Of a stretch of 64,000 nucleotides of DNA, positions 54,312 to 64,000 are shown one piece after another; position 1 is the first letter of the stretch; every line of letters begins with the position of its first letter. The stretch comes from Methylobacterium oxalidis. GTDB taxonomy: Bacteria > Pseudomonadota > Alphaproteobacteria > Rhizobiales > Beijerinckiaceae. The stretch spans positions 1-64,000 of the forward strand of contig NZ_BJZU01000033.1 in assembly GCF_007992195.1 (NCBI RefSeq), written 5' to 3'. A program made the position numbers and the translations under genes. The notes under the pieces are model-generated. The model saw nothing but the letters and a program-made list of their open reading frames with translations, had not been told where the DNA came from and did no database searches.

Positions 54312-55253
54312 TCAGTACTTGCGCACCAGCGGGGCCGGGGGCGGCGGCGGGGCCGCGGCCACGGTGTAGAGCGGGGCGATGACGCGGAAGAAGCCTTCCG
54401 TCACGTAGTTCTCGCGGCCGCGGAAGTCGACGGCGGTGGTGGCGACGTGGCGGGCGACGTAGCCCTGCACGGTGAAGGGCCCGAAGTCGTAGCCGATGAG
54501 ACCGCCGAGGGCGAAGTAGCCCGAGCGGCCCGGAGCGAACTGGTTCGGCAGGGTGGTGGTGCCGTAACCGATGGCGCCGATCTCGAACTTGCCGAACTTC
54601 TTGGTCGCCGTCAGGTCGAGGTTGAGGCCGTCCGACGGGAACTGCGGGCCGAGAACGCGGCCCGGGCCACCGAAGAAGGCCGGCGTGTCGTAGAAGTTGT
54701 AGGTCAGGTTCGCGGTCAGGTTCCAGCCGTCGCCGGTGTAGCTGATGGCGAAGCCCTGGCGGTAGGTGTTCGAGGCCAGGAAGGCCGGGTAGCCGAGGAC
54801 GGCGCCGCGGCCGCCGTTCAGCTCGTTCAGGTACACACCGGCGAGGTAGCTGACGCCGACGTTGTTGCCGAGATCCCAGGCGAAGATGCCGCCGATGAAG
54901 GTGCCGACGTTGATCGAGCTGTCACGCAGGCCCGGGTTCACGCCGCCGCGGCCGAAGGTGAAGACGGTCGGCGGGGCGACGGCGAGCTCGACGCGGGCGT
55001 CGAGGATCTTCCACGGGGTCGACCACAGCAGGATCGGGATGTTCACGGCGGTGTCGACGCCGCCGAGCGGGCCGACCGAGTCGGGCGCGCGGTAGGTGAA
55101 GGTGTTCAGGGCGTACACGCCCTCGGGCAGCGGAGCGCCGACCGCGAGGCCGACCTGCTCACCCGGAACCGTCGTGGTCTGGGCGAAGGCGGCGGTCCCG
55201 GTCATGCCGACCGAGAGCGCGACCGCTCCCGCGGCGAGCCAGTTCTTCATCAT
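54312..55253 (-). CDS. SphA/MetA-pathway family outer-membrane protein
   Basis: A 313-residue secreted protein. A signal peptide (MMKNWLAAGAVALSVGMTGT..AFA) precedes alternating strands with aromatic girdles (GDGWNLTANLTYNFY, GIFAWDLGNNVGVSYLAGV, YDFGPFTVQGYVARHVAT), typical of a beta-barrel of the phenol-degradation/SphA transporter group. The chain ends PPPPAPLVRKY. Ribosome site AAGGAAAG is 6-8 nt upstream of two adjacent ATGs. Codons are less GC-extreme than average, as in highly expressed genes. Ligand unknown. Confidence 0.88.
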   Translation of the reverse strand: MMKNWLAAGAVALSVGMTGTAAFAQTTTVPGEQVGLAVGAPLPEGVYALNTFTYRAPDSVGPLGGVDTAVNIPILLWSTPWKILDARVELAVAPPTVFTFGRGGVNPGLRDSSINVGTFIGGIFAWDLGNNVGVSYLAGVYLNELNGGRGAVLGYPAFLASNTYRQGFAISYTGDGWNLTANLTYNFYDTPAFFGGPGRVLGPQFPSDGLNLDLTATKKFGKFEIGAIGYGTTTLPNQFAPGRSGYFALGGLIGYDFGPFTVQGYVARHVATTAVDFRGRENYVTEGFFRVIAPLYTVAAAPPPPPAPLVRKY

Positions 55254-55881
55254 TTTATCTTTCCTTCCCAAGGATTTCAGGCGTCCGCCCCGTAGCCTTG
55301 TGCACAGCATTGCCGGTCCGCCGACCGAAGTCGGCTCCCGTCGCAACGGTGCCAAGCGCCCCCTTACGGCCCCACCTCAAGTCTCAACGCTGAGAACTAT
55401 TCTACAGCCGCGCTCGGATTGACAGTGGAATGCCTGCCATCCGGGCAGATCGGACCTGACCGTTGCGCAAAAGCCGCATTTTTGCCGCGTTGCAACAGCC
55501 CCTGGTCGTGGGGACACCTCGCCTTACTCTTGCGGGAACGGGCCCCTCCGGGGGCGGCCGGCCAGCAAAATAGCGCAGAATGCTCAAGCTCTTGCCCCGG
55601 GTTCCGGAACCGGGACGATTGCGCAAGGGCGCCGTGAGGATTGGGTAAGGCTCAACCCAGGATGCGAAGCGTCCGCTGGCGGACCGGCCCGGGGCTGGGG
55701 ACAGGCTGGGGACGGGGCGGCCCCGCGCGGGAAGCCCCGGGGCCGCCGAATCGAAGCCGGCGGCGGCTTTTTTCGAGACGGCGGCGGCCTTGTCGAAGCC
55801 GGCGGCAGCCTCGTCGAAGCCGGCGGCGGCCTCCTTGAAGCCGGCGGCGGCTCGCGAATCGCGCCGCCGCCTCGGCCGCGC
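55254..55881. other. 628-nt intergenic region between the barrel gene and uvrA
   Basis: The largest gene-free stretch. 55380-55600 is relatively AT-rich and is the probable promoter region for the leftward barrel gene (TAGAAT, a good -10 match on the minus strand at 55404-55399). GCAAAA/TTTTGC at 55467-55485 is a small inverted repeat. The right end holds the 21-bp repeat array behind uvrA. The frame of uvrA stays open for about 159 codons after its stop, but no start or codon logic supports a gene. Confidence 0.45.
55751..55855. repeat. Five 21-bp tandem repeats downstream of uvrA
   Basis: Units begin at 55751, 55772, 55793, 55814 and 55835 with consensus TCGAAGCCGGCGGCGGCCTC. Read on the minus strand in the uvrA frame, after its TAG, they spell the heptad AAAGFDE/AAAGFDK. 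Confidence 0.9.
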
Positions 55882-59121
<3,240 letters not shown>

Positions 59122-59278
59122 GGGCGGGCAGGTCTCTTCGCAGTCTGTCGGTCGGCGGCGGGCCGGACGCGTCCCGGCCGGCGGGCCGGCCCGCGCGGCG
59201 CCGGCGCGCCCCGGCAGGGCAACGCGTCACCGGCTCCGCGTTTCGATGAAGCGCAGGATTTTGTCGGAAAGCCGCAGG

Positions 59279-59316
59279 GTACCGTTCCGAATCCTGCTTT
59301 AGAACAAACACGGTAC
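59279..59316. promoter_or_regulatory. SOS-box-like site upstream of uvrA
   Basis: On the minus strand GTAC-N7-GTTC (59316-59302) is one mismatch from the alphaproteobacterial LexA box GTTC-N7-GTTC. It also forms one arm of GTACCGT (59279-59285) / ACGGTAC (59310-59316). uvrA is SOS-controlled in several alphaproteobacteria, so LexA binding is plausible but unproven. Confidence 0.35.
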
Positions 59317-59401
59317 AGGAGCAAACCCGAACCCCGCCGGGAGACTCGGGGCCGGCCGCGCGGAGGAGCACAGTGTTCGCCGCACATCCGCGGGGCACCA
59401 A

Positions 59402-59437
59402 TGCTCAAATTTGCTGCTTCTGAGCAAATGTTGAGCA
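59402..59437. promoter_or_regulatory. Long AT-rich inverted repeat upstream of the chemoreceptor gene
   Basis: TGCTCAAATTTGCT and AGCAAATGTTGAGCA pair over 14 positions with one bulge around a seven-base loop. It lies about 80 nt before the chemoreceptor ATG, stands out from the GC-rich surroundings and has no T-run, so an operator or leader structure is more likely than a terminator. Confidence 0.5.
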
Positions 59438-59515
59438 GTAGCCGGCAGCAGAAACCCTGAATTTACACCGATCGGCCCATCTCGAACCGGACCGCAATCC
59501 TGGATTGGTGTGGGC

Positions 59516-61573
59516 ATGAGAACGGGTGGTTTCGTCGCGTCCCTGCGGGGCCGCATCCTGGCCGTGGCGCTCGCGCCCTGCCTCGCCTTCGGGGTGGTGG
59601 CGGGGCTCGCCGTCTCGGAGCGGCTCGATCAGCGCGCCGGCATGGAGGCGGTGCAGGACCTCGTCGGCCTCGCCTCGCGGGTGAGCGCCTTCGTGCACGA
59701 GGCCCAGCGCGAGCGGGGCGCCTCCAGCCTGTTCCTCGGCTCCAGGGGCACGCAGTTCCGGGCGGAGCTCACCGCCCAGCGCGCCCGCACGGACGCGGCG
59801 CGGGCGGATCTCGAGGGCGCCGTCGCGCAGGCCGGCACGGCCGGGTTCGGGCCCGCCTTCGGGGCGCGGGCGGCGCGGCTGCGCGAGGAGCTCGGGCGCC
59901 TCGACGGGCAGCGCCGGTCCATCGACGCGCTGGAGCCGACGCCGCCCCAGGCCATGGCGTACTTCTCCGGCCTGATCGGCCAGGGGCTCGGGATGGTCGG
60001 CGAGATGGCGAAGGTCGCGACCCACACCGGCATCGCCAACCGGATCGCCACCTACGCGGCCTTCCTGTCGCTGAAGGAATTCGCCGGCCAGGAGCGGGCG
60101 GCCGCCTCCGCGATCCTCGCGGCGGGCAGCCTCGACCTCGCGGGCCTGAAGCGGATGGCGACGCTCTCGGCGAACCAGGCGAGCGCGGAGGCGCTGTTCC
60201 GCCAGCGCGCCGAGCCGGCCCAGGCCGCCGCCCTCGCGGCGAGCGAGGAATCGGAGGCGGCCCGCGAGGTGGCGCGCCTGCGCCGGCTCGTCCTCGACAC
60301 GGTGCCGGGCGAGGGCCTCGCCTTCCGCGACGGCCCCCTCTGGTTCAAGCTCGCCTCCCAGCGCGTCGACGGCCTCAAGCGCGTCGAGGACGGGCTCACG
60401 GGCGACCTGTCGGCGGCGGCGGGGGCGGTGCGCGCGGCCGCCGACCGCAGCCTCGCCCTGTGGGCGGGGGCGGGGCTCGTCACCTTCCTCCTGTCCGGCG
60501 CGCTCGCCTTCGGCCTCGGCACCGCCATCGCCCGGCCGCTCGTGCGGATGTCGGGGGCGCTCGGCGCGATCGGCCGCGGCGAGGACGGGGTGGCGATCCC
60601 CGAGGGCGGCCCGCGCGAGGTCCGGGCCATCGCGGAGGCCGCCGCCGAGTTCCGCGACAGCGTGCGCGAGCGCCGGCGCATCCGCGCCGAGCAGGAGCGC
60701 ATGGCGGTCGAGAGCGCGGCCGCCCAGCGCGCCGCGGCGCTCAGCCTCGCCGACGGGTTCGAGGCGCGGGTCGGCGGCATCGTCGAGGCGGTCTCCGCGG
60801 CGGCGGCCCGCCTCGAATCCGCGGCCGGCGGCATGGCGCGGGCGGCGGGCGACACGGCCGCGCTGAGCGCCCGCGTCGCCAGCGCCTCGCACGAGGCGGC
60901 GCTCTCGGCCGACACGGTGGCGGCGGCGACGGAGGAACTCACGGCCTCGGTCCGCGAGATCGGCACCCAGGTCACCGCCTCGGCCGACCTCGCGAGCGCG
61001 GCCGAGCGCGACGCGGCCGCGATGTCGGGCGAGGTGCACCGCCTCGCGGCGGCCGCCGGCAGCATCGGCCAGATCGTCGGGCTGATCTCGGACATCGCGG
61101 GCCAGACCAACCTCCTCGCGCTCAACGCCACGATCGAGGCGGCGCGCGCCGGCGAGGCGGGGCGCGGCTTCGCGGTGGTGGCCGCCGAGGTGAAGAACCT
61201 CGCCGGCCAGACGGCGCGGGCCACCGACGAGATCGCCGCCAAGGTCTCGGAGATCACCGCCTCCACGGCGGCCTCGGTGGCGGCGATCGACGGCATGACC
61301 GGCGTGATCCAGCGCCTCGCCCGCATCGGCGGCGACATCGCGGCCGCGGTGGAGGAGCAGGGCGCGGCGACCGCCGAGATCGCCCGCACCACGGCGCAGA
61401 CCTCGGCCGGGACCCAGGCGGTCTCGGGCCACATCGCGGGGGTGAGCGAGGCGGCCGGCACCGCGAGCGCCGGCTCGGCGCAGGTGCTCTCGGCGGCGGG
61501 CGACCTCGCCGCGCAGGCGAGCGACCTGCGCCACGCGGTGGGCGGCTTCCTGGCCACCGTGCGGGCGGCCTGA
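59516..61573 (+). CDS. Methyl-accepting chemotaxis protein with NIT sensor domain
   Basis: A 685-residue receptor. Helix 1 ([19 protein letters not shown]) is followed by a periplasmic NIT-type domain at about residues 45-290 ([46 protein letters not shown]), related to nitrate/nitrite sensors; helix 2 ([20 protein letters not shown]), HAMP and the methyl-accepting signalling domain come next. The conserved hairpin tip is [28 protein letters not shown], read here as [22 protein letters not shown] 59516 is chosen over GTG 59510. No other chemotaxis gene is in the window. It probably reports nitrate or a similar anion to the flagellar motor. Confidence 0.93.
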   Translation: MRTGGFVASLRGRILAVALAPCLAFGVVAGLAVSERLDQRAGMEAVQDLVGLASRVSAFVHEAQRERGASSLFLGSRGTQFRAELTAQRARTDAARADLEGAVAQAGTAGFGPAFGARAARLREELGRLDGQRRSIDALEPTPPQAMAYFSGLIGQGLGMVGEMAKVATHTGIANRIATYAAFLSLKEFAGQERAAASAILAAGSLDLAGLKRMATLSANQASAEALFRQRAEPAQAAALAASEESEAAREVARLRRLVLDTVPGEGLAFRDGPLWFKLASQRVDGLKRVEDGLTGDLSAAAGAVRAAADRSLALWAGAGLVTFLLSGALAFGLGTAIARPLVRMSGALGAIGRGEDGVAIPEGGPREVRAIAEAAAEFRDSVRERRRIRAEQERMAVESAAAQRAAALSLADGFEARVGGIVEAVSAAAARLESAAGGMARAAGDTAALSARVASASHEAALSADTVAAATEELTASVREIGTQVTASADLASAAERDAAAMSGEVHRLAAAAGSIGQIVGLISDIAGQTNLLALNATIEAARAGEAGRGFAVVAAEVKNLAGQTARATDEIAAKVSEITASTAASVAAIDGMTGVIQRLARIGGDIAAAVEEQGAATAEIARTTAQTSAGTQAVSGHIAGVSEAAGTASAGSAQVLSAAGDLAAQASDLRHAVGGFLATVRAA

Positions 61574-61578
61574 AGGCA

Positions 61579-61611
61579 GCGCCCCGGGGCCGCGTCGCGG
61601 CCACGGGGCGC
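61579..61611. terminator. Hairpin between chemoreceptor and RND adaptor genes
   Basis: GCGCCCCG plus GGCCGCG pairs with CGCGGCC plus CGGGGCGC (one mismatch/bulge). It sits just after the chemoreceptor stop and before the convergent adaptor gene, and probably helps end both transcripts. No T-run. Confidence 0.45.
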
Positions 61612-61680
61612 GCGGGGGGCGGGCCCTGCGGCCGCGGCGCCCGCCTTCCCCGGTCGTCCCGCCCCGTCAGTTCCGCTCCG

Positions 61681-62901
61681 TCAGTTCCGCTCCGGCCCGG
61701 GCCCGTCCGTGCCGGCGCGCGCCTGGCGGCCGTCGCCCTGCACGGCGACCTTGAGGCCCTGGCGCATCTCTTGGAGATGGTCGACCACGATCCGCTCGCC
61801 GCCCGAGAGGCCGGCCAGGATCGCGGTGCTGTCGCCGAAGCTGTCGCCGGTGGTGACGGGCTTCTGCTGGACCGTGCCGTCCTCGCCCACCGCGTAGACG
61901 ATCTGCTGGGCGAGCTGGGCCGAGAGCGCGATCGTCGGCACGAGCAGCTTGCGCTGCGTGCCGGTCCGGATCTGGGCGCGCACGAACTGGCCGGGCAGGT
62001 AGCGCTCGTCGGCGTTGGAGATCCGGGCCCGCACGAGGCGACGCGCCGTGCGCGGGTCGAAGCGGTTGTCGAGCTGGTAGATCGTGGCCTCGCGCACCGG
62101 CTCGCCCTGCGCGTCGAGGACGTTCACGGTGACGGCGCCCTTCGTCAGGGCCTCCCGCAGCGCCTCCGAATCCTCCGCCGAGAGGGCCATCTGCACGTCG
62201 ATCGGGTCGGTGAGCACCACGGAGACGAGGGCGGTCTGGTTCTCGGTGACGAGGTCGCCCACGTTGACCTGGGACAGGCTCGCCCGGCCCTCGAAGGGCG
62301 CGTTCACCGACGCGTAGTCGAGGTTGAGCTGCTGGCGGGCGATGGCGGCCTCGGCCTCCTGCAGGCGGGCGGCGGCCGCGGCGCGGTTGGCCTGGAGCTG
62401 CTGGAAGCGCTGCTCGGTGGCGTAGCCCTTGTCGGCCAGCGTCTCGGTGCGGGCGACCTCGGCCTGCGCGAATTCGAGCTGGGACTTCGCCTGCTCCTGC
62501 TGGGCCTTGGCCGCCTGGAGGGCGACCTCGAAGGGGCGCGGGTCGATCCTGAACAGGAGCTGCCCCGTGCGGACGTGGCTGCCCGGCTCGAAGGGCCGCT
62601 CCATCACCGTGCCGGTCACCCGCGCCTGCAGCAGGGCGTCGGCCTCCGCCACGATGGTGCCGGTGTAGGTGAAGACGATCGGCACCTCCCGCGTCTCGGC
62701 GGACACGACCTTCACGGCGAACGCGGGCTCGGCCGGCTTCTCGGGCGCCTTGGCGGCCTTCACATTGAGGTGATCGGCCAGGGTTCCGGGCAGGAATCCG
62801 GTCACGGCGGGCGGGACCGGCGCGCCCGCGGCGTACCAGCCCACCGCCGCGAGCGCGAGGACGAGGACACCGCCGAGACCGTATCGCATCCCTGTCCGCA
62901 C
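61681..62901 (-). CDS. RND efflux periplasmic adaptor subunit (MexA/AcrA type)
   Basis: A 406-residue membrane-fusion protein linking an RND pump to an outer-membrane channel. One N-terminal helix (GLGGVLVLALAAVGWYAAG) is followed by the barrel-sandwich/lipoyl half TGTIVAEADALLQARVTG, a hairpin about residues 125-210 (AKAQQEQAKSQLEFAQAEVA), and the beta-barrel with LVTENQTALVSVVLTDPIDV. GTG 62901 has AGGGAG 7 nt upstream; ATG 62889 lies four codons inside. The cognate pump gene is divergent, which is unusual for this pair. Confidence 0.92.
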   Translation of the reverse strand: MRTGMRYGLGGVLVLALAAVGWYAAGAPVPPAVTGFLPGTLADHLNVKAAKAPEKPAEPAFAVKVVSAETREVPIVFTYTGTIVAEADALLQARVTGTVMERPFEPGSHVRTGQLLFRIDPRPFEVALQAAKAQQEQAKSQLEFAQAEVARTETLADKGYATEQRFQQLQANRAAAAARLQEAEAAIARQQLNLDYASVNAPFEGRASLSQVNVGDLVTENQTALVSVVLTDPIDVQMALSAEDSEALREALTKGAVTVNVLDAQGEPVREATIYQLDNRFDPRTARRLVRARISNADERYLPGQFVRAQIRTGTQRKLLVPTIALSAQLAQQIVYAVGEDGTVQQKPVTTGDSFGDSTAILAGLSGGERIVVDHLQEMRQGLKVAVQGDGRQARAGTDGPGPERN

Positions 62902-63029
62902 CGCCGTTCTCCCTCTGTGGCCGCCCGTCCGCGCCGTGCCCGCATCACGCGCGAGCGGCCCGGGCCTGTCTCGCCCGGGCCGCACGGGCCGCGTCGCATC
63001 GCGAGGGGGAACACGCCGAGGGCGGAGAC

Positions 63030-63043
63030 GTTGCATGCGCAAC
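63030..63043. promoter_or_regulatory. Candidate operator GTTGC-N4-GCAAC between the divergent RND genes
   Basis: Perfect 5-bp arms around ATGC, in the 216-nt gap between the adaptor and pump genes. The size and spacing suit a TetR-like repressor, but no regulator gene is in the window. Confidence 0.35.
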
Positions 63044-63117
63044 TCAAGCTACGTCGAAGCGTCGCCGGGGCGGATCCGCCGTCACGCGGTCGCGCGCCTG
63101 GGAGACGGCTCTTCCGC

Positions 63118-64000
63118 ATGTTCGCGCGCTTCGTCGACCGCCCGATCCTCGCGGCCGTGATCTCGGTGCTGATCACCCTGATCGGGACCGTGGCGGGCCT
63201 CACCCTGCCGATCGCGCAGTACCCGGAGATCGCGCCGCCGGTCATCAACGTCCAGGCGACCTACCCGGGCGCCAGCGCTCAGCAGGCCTACGAGGCCATC
63301 GCGATCCCGATCGAGCAGGAGGTCAACGGCGCGCCGGACCTCATCTACATCAACTCGGTGAGCAGCACCGACGGCAGCGTCAGCATCGACGCCACCTTCG
63401 CGGTGGGCTCGGACCTCAACGCCGCCGCCGCCGAGGTGCTCACCCGCGCCAACCGCGCCGAGGCGAAGCTGCCCGAGGCCGTGCGGGCGCAGGGGCTCGA
63501 GATCACCAAGAGCTCGCGCCAGCGCCTGGGCAACATCGTCCTCTACGCCGAGGACGGGGCGCGGTACGACGAGCTGTTCCTCTCGAACTGGGCCGAGACG
63601 CAGGTGATCAAGCCCCTGCGCCGGGTCGAGGGAATGGGGCGCATCGTCAACTTCTCGAACATGCGCTACGCCATGCGCGTCTGGCTCGACCCGGTGAAGA
63701 TGGAGGCGCTGGCGATCAGCCCCGAGACCGTCTCCCAGGCGATCGAGCAGCAGAACGCGCAGATCACGACGGGCGTGCTCGGCAAGCCGCCGCTGGGCCA
63801 GCCCACGGCCTTCGAGCTGCAGCTCGTCACGCAGGGGCGCCTGCGCCAGCCCGAGGAATTCGCCAACATCCTGCTGCGGGCCAACCCCGACGGCTCGGTG
63901 GTGCGGGTGCGCGACGTCGCGCGCGTCGAGCTCGGCTCCGAGCAGTACGGCGTCAACTCGAGCTTCGACGGCCGCCCCGCGGCGACGCTCGGCATCTACC
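63118..64000 (+). CDS. RND multidrug efflux pump permease (AcrB/MexB type), partial
   Basis: The first 294 codons of an HAE1-type RND pump, running off the right edge of the window. FARFVDRPILAAVISVLITL is the first helix, followed by LPIAQYPEIAPPVINVQATY, YPGASAQQAYEAIAIPIEQ and IEQQNAQITTGVLGKPPLGQ, all typical of AcrB. It is probably driven by proton motive force and expels drugs or toxic organics. ATG 63118 follows GGGAGA. The full protein should be about 1040 residues. Confidence 0.93.
   Translation, partial: MFARFVDRPILAAVISVLITLIGTVAGLTLPIAQYPEIAPPVINVQATYPGASAQQAYEAIAIPIEQEVNGAPDLIYINSVSSTDGSVSIDATFAVGSDLNAAAAEVLTRANRAEAKLPEAVRAQGLEITKSSRQRLGNIVLYAEDGARYDELFLSNWAETQVIKPLRRVEGMGRIVNFSNMRYAMRVWLDPVKMEALAISPETVSQAIEQQNAQITTGVLGKPPLGQPTAFELQLVTQGRLRQPEEFANILLRANPDGSVVRVRDVARVELGSEQYGVNSSFDGRPAATLGIY

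Larger units (their letters stand above)
59122..59515. other. Divergent intergenic region uvrA / chemoreceptor
   Basis: 394 nt without a gene. It shifts from GC-rich near uvrA to AT-rich at 59280-59470 and holds the SOS-like site and a long inverted repeat given separately. Confidence 0.45.

Noticed and set aside
55402..55881. C-terminal continuation of UvrA or separate small gene
   Set aside because: Frame is open but has no start signal or recognisable product; kept only as a repeat and as a finding.

Overview
The window looks like chromosomal DNA from a Methylobacterium/Methylorubrum-type alphaproteobacterium (Rhizobiales). The basis is a very high GC content (roughly three quarters by eye), frequent GTG/TTG starts, the conserved order argS - SPOR - nagZ - tatABC - serS - surE - pcm - LysM/LytM lipoprotein, the order yajC - secD - secF - Mth938 protein - squalene-synthase-like protein, and a carotenoid cluster of the C30 (diapocarotenoid) type. 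Genus is an inference; order is well supported. No rRNA, tRNA, CRISPR array or insertion sequence was recognised.

Layout. 0.1-6.8 kb: a PAS-GGDEF cyclase, a flavin-reductase-like protein, a lower-GC NYN-domain nuclease gene behind a terminator-like leader hairpin, an SLT transglycosylase coupled to a DUF2336 protein, NAD kinase and CutA. 6.8-15.8 kb: a long minus-strand array with two CrtI/CrtN-type desaturases, a CrtQ-like glycosyltransferase, a PlsC-type acyltransferase, a two-gene ABC exporter, a periplasmic DUF2141 protein and, downstream, a Tat-exported metallo-beta-lactamase-fold protein. 15.9-24.9 kb: TrmH/SpoU methyltransferase, MaoC hydratase, small CDF-like membrane protein, phosphoesterase, pterin carbinolamine dehydratase, a nitrate/sulfonate-type ABC importer, a large secreted unknown and ErpA. 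25-37.9 kb: dGTPase, thioesterase, argS, SPOR protein, nagZ, tatABC, serS, surE, pcm and an NlpD-like lipoprotein; scpAB is not between nagZ and tatA. 38-45.2 kb: DUF815 ATPase, the yajC-secDF operon continuing into homologues of mitochondrial complex I assembly factors NDUFAF3 and NDUFAF6, and a membrane GGDEF-EAL protein. 45.5-55.3 kb: lactate permease with a clear terminator, GNAT, BrnT/BrnA toxin-antitoxin, trmFO, FUSC protein, a catalytically dead HtrA-like PDZ protein divergent from an ECF sigma/anti-sigma pair, a fasciclin protein and an outer-membrane MetA-pathway-type protein. 55.9-64 kb: uvrA with a low-complexity N-terminal extension and a 21-bp repeat just past its stop, a NIT-domain chemoreceptor, and an RND adaptor and pump transcribed divergently.

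How the genes fit together. The 7.9-15.8 kb array reads as one operon making a desaturated, glycosylated and acylated C30 carotenoid, with an exporter and a periplasmic protein built in. The Tat and Sec operons supply export machinery; secDF is joined to respiratory-complex assembly genes. The sigma/anti-sigma pair, the pseudo-HtrA and the fasciclin gene may form an envelope-stress unit. The best candidates for something not well described are the exporter-containing carotenoid operon, the Sec/complex-I-assembly operon, the pseudoprotease beside the ECF pair, and the repeat expansions at both ends of uvrA.
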